Shown here piece by piece: positions 30,622 through 39,294 of a stretch of DNA of 64,000 nucleotides. Below the pieces are notes generated by a model that was given only the letters and a program-made list of their open reading frames with translations, was not told the origin of the DNA and ran no database searches. The first letter of the stretch is position 1, and each line of letters opens with the position of its first letter. The position numbers were made by a program, and so were the translations under genes. Where the stretch lies: NCBI GenBank assembly GCA_022750435.1, contig JAKIVS010000001.1, forward strand, positions 1 to 64,000. The letters run 5' to 3'. Origin of the DNA: Thermoplasmata archaeon. Lineage in GTDB: Archaea > Thermoplasmatota > Thermoplasmata > Lutacidiplasmatales > UBA184.

Positions 30622-30772
30622 CGGCGGGCCGACCGGGGTCCACGGCTTAACGGTAGCGCGGCAGGCCACGGGCCACCGACGCCCGGAAGCCCGAAGCGGA
30701 CGGCCGAAACCGCCGCGGAGGAGTCCAACGGTCGGCGCGCGGGTTATCGGGGGCCCGCGGCTCCCGACTCCC

Positions 30773-31273
30773 GTGCCGCGCTATCGGCGGGGACCGAAGC
30801 TGGCGGTCGACGCTGTATGGATCCTCCGGGGATCGCTTCTCCTGGTCCGACGGGGGCGGCCTCCGTTCGAGGGGTCGTGGGCCCTCCCCGGGGGCTACGT
30901 GGAGCCCGACGAGTCCGTGGAGACCGCGGTGCAGCGGGAAGTCCAGGAGGAGACGGGGCTGAGGGCCCGGCCGGTCGCCCTCATCGGCGTCTACTCGAAG
31001 CCCGGTCGGGACCCTCGCGGACCGAACGCGAGTGTGGCGTTCCGGATGCGCGGGCGAGGCGGACCGCCGTCGGGTGGCGACGACGCGGCGGACGCCCGCT
31101 GGTGGCCCCTCGACCACTTGCCACCGCTGGCATTCGACCACGCCCAGATCGTCCGGGCCGCGGTGCGGGGCACTAGGTCGCCGTCCCGGACGGGGACGAA
31201 GCTGGTACGTACACCTGCAGGCGGGCCAGGTGGATTCCGACGACGACGCCCCAGAGCAAGATCGGGGCGATGA
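30773..31273 (+). CDS. Nudix hydrolase
   Basis: Nudix box GGYVEPDESVETAVQREVQEETGL. Confidence 0.88.
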   Translation: MPRYRRGPKLAVDAVWILRGSLLLVRRGRPPFEGSWALPGGYVEPDESVETAVQREVQEETGLRARPVALIGVYSKPGRDPRGPNASVAFRMRGRGGPPSGGDDAADARWWPLDHLPPLAFDHAQIVRAAVRGTRSPSRTGTKLVRTPAGGPGGFRRRRPRARSGR

Positions 31274-31832
31274 TCAATCGCTCCATGCCCCCCGGCCCGA
31301 GGCCGAGGTACCGGTCCGTCGCGTACAGCCCAACCGCGAGGAGCGTCAGGATGCCCGAGAGGAAGGAGTAGGCACGGAGGCCCTGCCACCGCGTGTCCCG
31401 CGACATCGCGAGGGCCAGGAGAAGGAGGGCGACCGCCGAACCGAGGAACGTGAGGAGGGCGACAACGCCGTGGATTCCCGCCACCGGCCACGTCGTGTTC
31501 TCCGGGAACGTCCCGACCCCGATGGCCCCGAGGCCCCCCACGACCAAGGCACCGAGCCCCAGGTGGGTCGTCGACTTCGAGGCGAAGGCCGACCGGATGA
31601 GGAGCGCGCCGAGGATGGCGGCGAGTCCGAGCACGCGGATGGAGTCGTTGAACAGCCAGGCCCACGGGGACATCGAGCTTCCCAGGTCGCTGACGGCGTT
31701 CCCGGAATCGCTGTAGCCCGGGTAGTACAGTTGGACGACGACCATCGCCGCGACGAATTGGATCGAGCCGAAGGCGAGAATCGCCCCGCCCAGCCGGGCG
31801 GAGCGGCGGACGAGCGGCCCGAACGTCGTCAC
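31173..31832 (-). CDS. DUF998-like membrane protein
   Basis: 6-7 TM; YPGYSDSGNAVSDLGSSMSPWAWLFNDSIRVLG, GTFPENTTWPVAGIHG. Confidence 0.8.
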   Translation of the reverse strand: MTTFGPLVRRSARLGGAILAFGSIQFVAAMVVVQLYYPGYSDSGNAVSDLGSSMSPWAWLFNDSIRVLGLAAILGALLIRSAFASKSTTHLGLGALVVGGLGAIGVGTFPENTTWPVAGIHGVVALLTFLGSAVALLLLALAMSRDTRWQGLRAYSFLSGILTLLAVGLYATDRYLGLGPGGMERLIIAPILLWGVVVGIHLARLQVYVPASSPSGTAT

Positions 31833-31859
31833 GCGTCGGGTTCCGACCTCACGGACCCG

Positions 31860-32003
31860 TCAGTCGCGGCGCGCGTTCTTCTCGTAGGAGGCGTCGCTCG
31901 TGCGCTTCAGCTTGGCACCGTCGCGGTCGCAGATCGCCTTGGACGTCGCCGTGATGTCGATGACGTAGCCGCCTCCGCACTTCGGGCACTCGTAGTAGGG
32001 CAT
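31860..32003 (-). CDS. 47-aa Cys-containing (zinc-ribbon-like) small protein
   Basis: MPYYECPKCGGGYVIDITATSKAICDRDGAKLKRTSDASYEKNARRD*; not in the ORF track (below length cutoff); GGAGG and a TATA element upstream. Confidence 0.7.
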   Translation of the reverse strand: MPYYECPKCGGGYVIDITATSKAICDRDGAKLKRTSDASYEKNARRD

Positions 32004-32030
32004 GGATTCCTCCGAGCGTGGAAGTCGCGG

Positions 32031-32040
32031 CTATATAAAG
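32031..32040. promoter_or_regulatory. TATA element between divergent genes
   Basis: CTATATAAAG / CTTTATATAG in GC-rich DNA, about 25 bp from GTG 32060 (+) and about 30 bp from ATG 32003 (-). Confidence 0.65.
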
Positions 32041-32059
32041 CGCCTCGACTCGGTCGGGC

Positions 32060-33016
32060 GTGCGCCCCTGGAGCCGACCGACGGGAGAACGACCTCGACG
32101 AAGGCCGAAGCCCCCTCCGGACCCGGAGTCCCCCCCTCGACCCCTGACCGCCATCGAGCGGTTCCGCGGCGTGGACGACTACCGCGTCGGCCGAGAGTGG
32201 CGCCGGTACGAGGGGACGGCCCAGCGCGAGTTGTTCCGAGGACTTCGGGAGCGGTTCCTCGCGCGGCATGCGGCCGGCTCCGGATGGGTGCTGGACCTAG
32301 GCTCGGGCCCCGGCCGCTTCACGCCCTACGTCGGGACCGATGCGGCGCGGCGGGTCGCGATCGAGCTGGCGATGCCGATGCTGCACGGGTTGCGGCAACA
32401 CTGGCCGAGTTCGGTCGATCGCCCCGAGCTTCTTCTCGCAGACGGCCGCAAGATGCCGATCCGTCCGCGCTCGCTTTCGGAAGTTGTGGTCCTCGGCAAC
32501 GCGATCGGATTCGCCGGGGGCGACGCGATTCCCCTCCTGGACGCTGCCGCCGATGGCGTCGCACCCGGGGGCCGCATCGTCCTCGAAACGGCCCCCGGAC
32601 CAGGGACCGCCTCCCGGTACCTCCACCGCCTGCCGAGCGGGGCGATGGCCCGTCTCCTTCGCGCTCCGCTCACCGCCGTGATCCCGCGGGTGACCCGGGA
32701 GGGGTTCCAGGTGTTCGAGCGGGAGGATCGGACGCGGCACGGCTTCCGGCCCGTGACGGAGTCCGAGTTAACGGAACGATTGACCGCGCGCGGCTTCGTG
32801 GTGCGAGAATCGATGGCGGTGGCCCCGGCCCTCGGAGACTTCCCCGACCGGATCGAGGACGTGCGGGCGGAACCGGGCGCCTGGGACCGGCTCCTAGTCC
32901 TCGAGGAACGCCTCGGCGCCCTCCCCATCGCGAGGCGCGAAGCCGCCGCCCTCCTCCTCGCCGCGGAGCGCCCTTCCTCCGTCGGGCCCGCCTCGGCCGA
33001 GAGAGGGGTTAAGTAA
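32060..33016 (+). CDS. class I SAM-dependent methyltransferase
   Basis: VLDLGSGPGRFTPYV, LLLADGRKMPIRPRSLSEVVVLGNAIGF. Confidence 0.85.
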   Translation: MRPWSRPTGERPRRRPKPPPDPESPPRPLTAIERFRGVDDYRVGREWRRYEGTAQRELFRGLRERFLARHAAGSGWVLDLGSGPGRFTPYVGTDAARRVAIELAMPMLHGLRQHWPSSVDRPELLLADGRKMPIRPRSLSEVVVLGNAIGFAGGDAIPLLDAAADGVAPGGRIVLETAPGPGTASRYLHRLPSGAMARLLRAPLTAVIPRVTREGFQVFEREDRTRHGFRPVTESELTERLTARGFVVRESMAVAPALGDFPDRIEDVRAEPGAWDRLLVLEERLGALPIARREAAALLLAAERPSSVGPASAERGVK

Positions 33017-33031
33017 CGGACCCGACCCTGT

Positions 33032-35686
33032 TTGAGTAGCCAGGGGTTTCCCGTGGCGGAGACCAGTACTTCCTCAGGTCGGGTCGCAACGTTGCCCGCT
33101 TCCAGTTCCAAGGCGGGCCCCACCGTCCACGCGCGCTCGACGACCGTTCCAACCTCGGCCGACCTCGACCTCGTCAAGGACGATGCTCTGCTCCAGCTCC
33201 GCATCGGGCGCTCGGCGCACTACTACACCGTCATCGCGGCGATCGTGCTCCTGTTCGATATGGTCCTCGTCCTTGTCCTCCAACCGAATCTCTCCGGCGC
33301 GCTCCCCTCGCGCCTGCAAGACCTCACCTTCCTGATGTTCCCGCTATTCGCGGGACTGTTCCTCGCCGTCTTCGGCCTTCGCGTGAAGTGGGAGGTCTAC
33401 CAGCTCTGGCCGTGGGAGCCCCACTTCTCCGTCACCGTCGCCGCGGTCGCCCTGGACGTCGCCCTCGTGGCGTTGTTCATCCTCGACGTCGCGCAGGTGG
33501 GCCCGACCGGGAACTGGAAGCTTCTCCCCTGGTACTTCCCGCTCGCGATGCTCGGCATCGCGGCCCCGCTGTTCGGGCTCATCTTCACATGGCCCTCATG
33601 GTCGAGCTGGAAACTGATCTCGATCGGCTCGGCGGCGATCCCCGTGGGCCTCGCTTTCGTCGTCTTCCTGCCACAATACGACACCCCGAGCGGACTCGCC
33701 ATTGCGCTCTCCTCGAGCGCCGTCCTCTACCTGGTCGCGGGTTCGTTCGTGCACATCATCTCGTCCGGCACCCGCACCCACGAGCGCGAGATCATCACCT
33801 CCGGCCAGAGCCGCCTGTTCCAGATCGCCGACGAGCTCCGCGAGCGGGAGGAGGCGCACCACTTCCGCGAAAGCACGCTCCTCGAGCGCGAAGCGAACCT
33901 GGAGAACGGCGAGCTCGGACTCGGCCGCAAGCTCGAATCCCAGGAGGAGGCGCGCCGTCACATCTCCGCGCTGGAGGCCGATGTGCAGGCGCGGAGCCAG
34001 GCCGTCGTCCAGCAGCAGCGGGAGCTCGCCTTGAGGGCCGCCGAGACGAACGCGCTCGCCCAAACGCTGGAAGACCGCGCGACCAGCCTCGGCCTTCGCG
34101 AGGCCGACCTCTCCGCCCGACTCCCGAAACTCGCCGAGCGAGAACAGACGATGACGACCCGCGAGGGGGATGCCGCGCGACACGACGCCGAGCTCGGCCA
34201 GCGCGAGGGTGAGATGGAGCGCCGAGCGGCCGCGCTGCCCGAGGCGGAGGCCCTCCTCGAGGCCCGCCGACAGGAGTTGGAGCGTAGGACCTCCGAGATC
34301 CTCCAGAAGGAGAGCGAGCTCAGCAGCCGCTCCGCCGGCTTCGCCTCCGACGACGTCAAGGCGCTCGCCCTCCAGGAGCGCGAGACCAAGCTCGCCCAGC
34401 TCAAGCTCGTCCTCGACGAGCAGAACGCCTCCCTCGGCCGCAAGGCGAAGGAGATCCGGGAGTCGACCGCCCAGACCCAGGCGCTCCGGGACGAGAACGC
34501 CCGGCGGGCCGAGCAGCTCGCCCTCTTGCAGAGCGGACTCACGGAGAAGGAGAGGGACGCCTCGGAGAAGGCCGACCTCGCGTCCCAGCGGACCAACCAG
34601 TACGAGGAGACCCTGCACACCTACGAGGAACGGATGCGGGCGATCGAGACCCGGGAGGCGGAGATGAAGAATCGGACCGTCGACCTCCAGCGGGTCCAGC
34701 AGTCGCTCTCGGAACGGGACCGGTCGGCCCGCGTGGAGGCGGAACGCCTCCAGACCCAGCGGATCGACCTCGAACAACGGGAGAAGGCCCTCTCGGTCCG
34801 GTCGAAGACGCTCGACGCCCGGGAATCCCAGGTCAGCCTCAAGGGGCAGAGCCTCGAGCGGCGGTCGACGGCGCCGCCCGCCAAGGTCTCCCCCAGCACC
34901 GCCGTTCCCCCCGACGCCAGCCTCCTCGCTCCCAGCTCGCGGCCAAAGATTCCCGACCGAGTTCCGAGCGGGACGCCGCGTCTTGACGACCTCTTGCTCG
35001 GCGGGATTCCCCCGAAAGCCCACGTCCTGCTCATCGGCGATGCGTTCGTCGGCAAGGAGGTCGGCGTCTACGCGTTCCTTGCTGAGGGGCTGCGCCGCGG
35101 GGAGCCCGTCGTGATCGTCACGGCATCCCGTTCCCCGGACGAGGTCGGCCAGAAGGTCGGCGTCGTCCTTCCCCAGCTCCACGAATACGAGCAACTCGGC
35201 AAGGTCCACTGGGTCGACGCGTCGAGCCCGAGCGAGGCCCCGACGGCGAACCCCGCGACCGCCACCCGCTCGGTCGCTCGGGGGCCGACCGACCACGCGG
35301 GCATCCTGAGCGCGCTCGTCCAGCGGTCGAAGGCGATCGAGACGTCCGGCGCCAAATCGTTCCGGGTCGCCTACCTCGGCCTGTCGGCGTCCCTGACTGC
35401 GTCCGACGAGCGGATGCGGCTCAACTTCCTCCAGAACATCGTGGCGATCCTGAAGCCCCGCAACGCGATCGCCTTCTACACGCTCGAGTCCGGGACGCTT
35501 CCGGAAAGCCAGACGGAGACCATCCTGAGCCGGATGGACGGGGCGATCCGCTTCAAGCAGGACCGCGACAAGACGTTCCTCTCGGTCCTCGGCCTGGGCG
35601 ACGTCGAAACCCGGGACTGGGTCGAGTACCGGGCGACGCCGCGGGGGCTCGTCGTCGGGTCGTTCGCGCTCGAACGGATCCGCTGA
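33032..35686 (+). CDS. membrane protein with long coiled coil and C-terminal KaiC/RecA-like domain
   Basis: Six or so N-terminal TM segments, about 380 aa of heptad-like charged coiled coil, then GTPRLDDLLLGGIPPKAHVLLIGDAFVGKEVGVYAFLAEGLRRGEPVVIVT. Start may be GTG 33053. Confidence 0.85.
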   Translation: MSSQGFPVAETSTSSGRVATLPASSSKAGPTVHARSTTVPTSADLDLVKDDALLQLRIGRSAHYYTVIAAIVLLFDMVLVLVLQPNLSGALPSRLQDLTFLMFPLFAGLFLAVFGLRVKWEVYQLWPWEPHFSVTVAAVALDVALVALFILDVAQVGPTGNWKLLPWYFPLAMLGIAAPLFGLIFTWPSWSSWKLISIGSAAIPVGLAFVVFLPQYDTPSGLAIALSSSAVLYLVAGSFVHIISSGTRTHEREIITSGQSRLFQIADELREREEAHHFRESTLLEREANLENGELGLGRKLESQEEARRHISALEADVQARSQAVVQQQRELALRAAETNALAQTLEDRATSLGLREADLSARLPKLAEREQTMTTREGDAARHDAELGQREGEMERRAAALPEAEALLEARRQELERRTSEILQKESELSSRSAGFASDDVKALALQERETKLAQLKLVLDEQNASLGRKAKEIRESTAQTQALRDENARRAEQLALLQSGLTEKERDASEKADLASQRTNQYEETLHTYEERMRAIETREAEMKNRTVDLQRVQQSLSERDRSARVEAERLQTQRIDLEQREKALSVRSKTLDARESQVSLKGQSLERRSTAPPAKVSPSTAVPPDASLLAPSSRPKIPDRVPSGTPRLDDLLLGGIPPKAHVLLIGDAFVGKEVGVYAFLAEGLRRGEPVVIVTASRSPDEVGQKVGVVLPQLHEYEQLGKVHWVDASSPSEAPTANPATATRSVARGPTDHAGILSALVQRSKAIETSGAKSFRVAYLGLSASLTASDERMRLNFLQNIVAILKPRNAIAFYTLESGTLPESQTETILSRMDGAIRFKQDRDKTFLSVLGLGDVETRDWVEYRATPRGLVVGSFALERIR

Positions 35687-35693
35687 GGCGGCC

Positions 35694-36581
35694 CTACCCG
35701 TCGACGACGGGTTGGGCGTGTTTGATGAAGTCGCCGCGGCGGAGCTCGCGGATCGCTTCCTGCAGCTCTTCCTGTCGGTTCATGACGATCGGGCCGTACC
35801 AGGCCACGGGCTCGCCGAGCGGCCGACCGGAGACGAGGAGGAAACGGACGCCCTCCGGCCCCGCCTTCACCTCGACCGAGTCCCCGTCGCCGTAGACGGC
35901 GACCGTCCGCGCGGGGATCTCTCGCTTCGCCGCCGGGTCGAACTTCCCCGCCCCCTCGATGGGGTAAGCGAACGTGGTGTGGCCGCGCACCGTCGGGGCC
36001 GAGAACGTCTCGCCGGGCCGGACCGTGACGTCCAGGTAGGTCGGGTCAACCGGAAGGGCGTCGACGGGTCCGACGGCGCCCCGATGCGTTCCGGCCACGA
36101 CCTTCACGACCGTTCCGGCATCGTCCTTGACGATGGGGAACGCCGTGCGGCGGACGCCGCGATACTCGGGGGTGGACATCTTGGATTTCGCCGGCATGTT
36201 GACCCACAGCTGGAACCCGTCGAGCATCCCCTCCATCCGCCGGGGCATCTCCTGATGCAGGATCCCGCTCCCGGAGCTCATCCATTGGACGTCGCCCGAG
36301 TCGATGGTCCCTGTGTTCCCGAGGGTGTCGCCGTGGTCGACCTGGCCGTTCAGCATGTAGGTCACCGTCTCGATCCCCCGATGGGGATGCCAGGGAAAGC
36401 CGGCGACGTAGTCGGCCGGGTCCGAAGACCGGAAATGGTCGAGCAACAGGAACGGGTCGAGCCGCGGGACCTCCGCGTGTCCGAACAGCCGCCGGAGCCG
36501 GACACCCGCGCCCTCCATCGCTTCGAGACCCCCGAACTCCTCCTCCACCGTCCGCACGTTGCTCGTCACGACCCCCACCAC
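35694..36581 (-). CDS. pirin family protein
   Basis: DPFLLLDHF, FPWHPHRGIETVTYMLNGQVDHGDTLGN, GDVQWMSSGSGILHQEMP. Confidence 0.95.
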   Translation of the reverse strand: MVGVVTSNVRTVEEEFGGLEAMEGAGVRLRRLFGHAEVPRLDPFLLLDHFRSSDPADYVAGFPWHPHRGIETVTYMLNGQVDHGDTLGNTGTIDSGDVQWMSSGSGILHQEMPRRMEGMLDGFQLWVNMPAKSKMSTPEYRGVRRTAFPIVKDDAGTVVKVVAGTHRGAVGPVDALPVDPTYLDVTVRPGETFSAPTVRGHTTFAYPIEGAGKFDPAAKREIPARTVAVYGDGDSVEVKAGPEGVRFLLVSGRPLGEPVAWYGPIVMNRQEELQEAIRELRRGDFIKHAQPVVDG

Positions 36582-36695
36582 GCTCGGTACCGGCCAGAGG
36601 GCGGATAAAGTCTCGATAGGGCGAGCCTCACCACCCTACGTTCGGCCTAGTCGGCCGGGGGCCGGCGACGGCGGCTCCCGACTCCAGGGCCGTGC

Positions 36696-37970
36696 CTACG
36701 ACGGGCTGCCCTCGAATTCGATGGTCCGCTCGACCCGGTGCGCTGCGGCCTCGGCCCGGGCCCGCGCCGTGGCCACGTCCGGCCCGCGGGCGACGGCGAC
36801 CCCGAGACGGCGGTCCCGGAATCCCTCGGGCTTTCCGAAGAAGAACAGCCGAGTCTCCGGGGTGGTCAGCGCCTCGAATGCCCCGTCGAACGTCGGCGCC
36901 GGGCCCTCCCCCGGGGAGAGGATCACGTGGGCGGCCGCGGGGACGGTCGCCTCGGGACCCTCGTACGGGAATCCGAGGACCGCACGGGCATGGAGCGCGA
37001 ACTCGCTATTCCACTGACTGGCGAGCGTGACGAGTCCCGTGTCGTGGGGCCGCGGGGAGACCTCGCTGAAGAGGACGTCGGTGCCCCGTACGAACAGTTC
37101 CACTCCGAACATTCCGATTCCGCCCAACCGGTTCGTGACGGCGACGGCGGTTCGGTCCATGGCCGCCTGGACCACCTGCGACACCGCGGCCGGCTGCCAC
37201 GACTCGTGGTAGAGCGTGCCGGGCCGGGCGTGGCCGATCGGGGCCATCGTCGTCGTACCGACCGACCCGTCCGCCCGGAGATGGCGGAGCGTCAGGACCG
37301 TCACCTCCAGGTCGAACCGCACGAATTCTTCGATCATGACCCGTGGGTTGGCGACCCGGCCTCCGGAGGAAGCGTCGCGGTAGGCCGCATCGACCTGTCC
37401 GGTGTCCCGGACGACGCTCATCCCGTGGCCCGAGGAGCTCGTGATCGACTTGAACAGGCAGGGGAACCCGAGACGGTGGGCTGCGGTTCGGGCGTCTCCG
37501 AGTGAGTCGGCGAAGGCGTACCGGGAGGTCGGGACCTTGGCCTTCTCCGCCGCCAGGCGTCGAATCCTCTCCCGGTCCATCGTCGCGCGGGTCGCCTCCG
37601 CCGTCGGAACCACGATCCACCCCTCGGATTCGAGACGCACGAGCTCGGCGGTGTCAATCTGCTCGATCTCCGGTACGATGACGTCCGGCGCCTCGGACTC
37701 GACCACCCGCCGCAGGGCCGCCCCGTCGGTCATCGCGAGGACGTGCGACCGGTGCGCCACCTGCATGGCCGGGGCGTTCTCGTACCGGTCGACCGCGACG
37801 ACCTCCGCGCCGAGGCGCATCGCCTCGAGAGCGACCTCCCGACCGATCTCACCGCTCCCGAGCAGGAGCATCCGGGGAGCGGACCCCACCAAGGGGGTCC
37901 CGAATCGGCCTCGGGGACCTACGCGTACGGTCCGGACAGGGGAGCGCTCGGTCCGACGGGGCGGCGTCAC
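36696..37970 (-). CDS. purT: formate-dependent phosphoribosylglycinamide formyltransferase
   Basis: LLLGSGEIGREVALEAMRLGAEVVAVDRYENAPAMQVAHRSHV; LFSEVSPRPHDTGLVTL. Confidence 0.95.
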   Translation of the reverse strand: MTPPRRTERSPVRTVRVGPRGRFGTPLVGSAPRMLLLGSGEIGREVALEAMRLGAEVVAVDRYENAPAMQVAHRSHVLAMTDGAALRRVVESEAPDVIVPEIEQIDTAELVRLESEGWIVVPTAEATRATMDRERIRRLAAEKAKVPTSRYAFADSLGDARTAAHRLGFPCLFKSITSSSGHGMSVVRDTGQVDAAYRDASSGGRVANPRVMIEEFVRFDLEVTVLTLRHLRADGSVGTTTMAPIGHARPGTLYHESWQPAAVSQVVQAAMDRTAVAVTNRLGGIGMFGVELFVRGTDVLFSEVSPRPHDTGLVTLASQWNSEFALHARAVLGFPYEGPEATVPAAAHVILSPGEGPAPTFDGAFEALTTPETRLFFFGKPEGFRDRRLGVAVARGPDVATARARAEAAAHRVERTIEFEGSPS

Positions 37971-38245
37971 CCGTCGTCCGAGATCGCGCGGGGTCTCGGA
38001 ATGACCTTCGGCTGCTCGGCGTCGGTGGTCATGCCCGTCTTCCCCTCGACGATGTCGCAGTCCTGCCAATTGACCCCGACCGTGACCTTCGGGAAGGCGA
38101 CCTTGAGGGTGTAGGTGGCGAGCTTGCCGACCACCAGCCCGTTCGCGCCTTCGACGAGGTTCGGGTTCATGATCGAAAGGTCGCGGGTGAGAATCACTCG
38201 TGTCTTTCCGAAGACGATCCGGTGGAGCTCGGAGCGGTCCTTCAT
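37967..38245 (-). CDS. small conserved-looking hypothetical protein
   Basis: 92-aa ORF (MKDRSELHRIVFGKTRVILTRDLSIMNPN...) overlapping the purT start by 4 bp. Confidence 0.6.
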   Translation of the reverse strand: MKDRSELHRIVFGKTRVILTRDLSIMNPNLVEGANGLVVGKLATYTLKVAFPKVTVGVNWQDCDIVEGKTGMTTDAEQPKVIPRPRAISDDG

Positions 38246-38356
38246 GGGCCTCGGCGCGCGCGCGATGCGTCGGTTCGCTCTTAAACCCGCGCCGTCGAGG
38301 GCGGCCAAGAAGGCTATTTAGAAGGGACAACGGTGCGGAGGCCGCGCCGGGGCCAA

Positions 38357-38566
38357 ATGGTGGAACGGGTGCGTCCGATCGAGCGGTTGGAAAAGACGGT
38401 CCACCTCCGCATCGACCCGAATGACGAAACCACCACGCTCGAGGACGTTCTTGCCAAGATCCCGGAGCTCCAGAGGAAGCACCCGGACCGGGAGTTCTTC
38501 TTCGACGGGGACGAGTACGCCATCTGCTCCCGCCCCAAGCGCCCCCGTGCCCCGCTCGCCCACTGA
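38357..38566 (+). CDS. small hypothetical protein
   Basis: MVERVRPIERLEKTVHLRIDPNDETTTLEDVLAKIPELQRKHPDREFFFDGDEYAICSR...; overlaps tpiA start. Confidence 0.6.
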   Translation: MVERVRPIERLEKTVHLRIDPNDETTTLEDVLAKIPELQRKHPDREFFFDGDEYAICSRPKRPRAPLAH

Positions 38567-39281
38567 CCTCGCCCCGTTGGGCGCCCCCGTCCTCGTCCTG
38601 AACCTCAAGGTCTACGCGAACTGCCTCGGGGCAGGGGCGCTCGCCGTGGGCAAACTCCTCGCGGACCGGGCGCGAGCCCGACGCGTCGCGGCCGCCCTTT
38701 GCCCCGCCGCCCCGGACCTGGGCCAACTGGCGACGTCCCTTCGGATCCCCGTCCTGGCTCAGCACGTCGATTCGGTCGATCCGGGCGCGCGGACCGGGAC
38801 GATCATTCCGGAATCTCTCCTCGCGTCGGGGGTCGTCGGGAGCCTGCTCAACCACTCCGAGCACCCCCTCCCCGACGACGAGGTCGGGCGGGCGGTCGCC
38901 CGCCTCCAAGCGCTGGGCCTCGTTCCCTTGGTCTGCGCCAAGGACATCGACGACGCCCGTCGCCTGGCCCGCTTCCACCCGGCGTACCTGGCGGTCGAAC
39001 CCCCCGAGCTGATCGGCGGGGACCGCTCCGTCTCCACCGCTCGGCCGGAAGTCGTCCACGGTACGGTGGAGGCGGTCCACGCCATCGCCCCGGGGACCCG
39101 CGTCCTGTGCGGGGCGGGGGTGCACGACCGCAACGACGTCCGGATCGCTCTCGAGCTCGGGGCCCAGGGAGTCCTGGTGGCGAGCGCGGTGACCAAGGCC
39201 GCGGACCCACGCGAAGCGATCGACGAGCTCCTTGCCGGGTTCCCGGCTGGGCACCCCGGCACCCGACGGCCCGGCCGCTGA
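38547..39281 (+). CDS. tpiA: triosephosphate isomerase, archaeal type
   Basis: VLNLKVYANCLG, AQHVDSVDPGARTGTIIPESL, GSLLNHSEHPL, VLVASAVTKAADPREAI. Confidence 0.93.
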   Translation: MPRSPTDLAPLGAPVLVLNLKVYANCLGAGALAVGKLLADRARARRVAAALCPAAPDLGQLATSLRIPVLAQHVDSVDPGARTGTIIPESLLASGVVGSLLNHSEHPLPDDEVGRAVARLQALGLVPLVCAKDIDDARRLARFHPAYLAVEPPELIGGDRSVSTARPEVVHGTVEAVHAIAPGTRVLCGAGVHDRNDVRIALELGAQGVLVASAVTKAADPREAIDELLAGFPAGHPGTRRPGR

Positions 39282-39294
39282 ACCGGGGGCCCGC

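Noticed and set aside
38263-38275. Alternating CGCGCGCG tract as possible Z-DNA element
   Set aside because: Too short and expected by chance in such GC-rich DNA.
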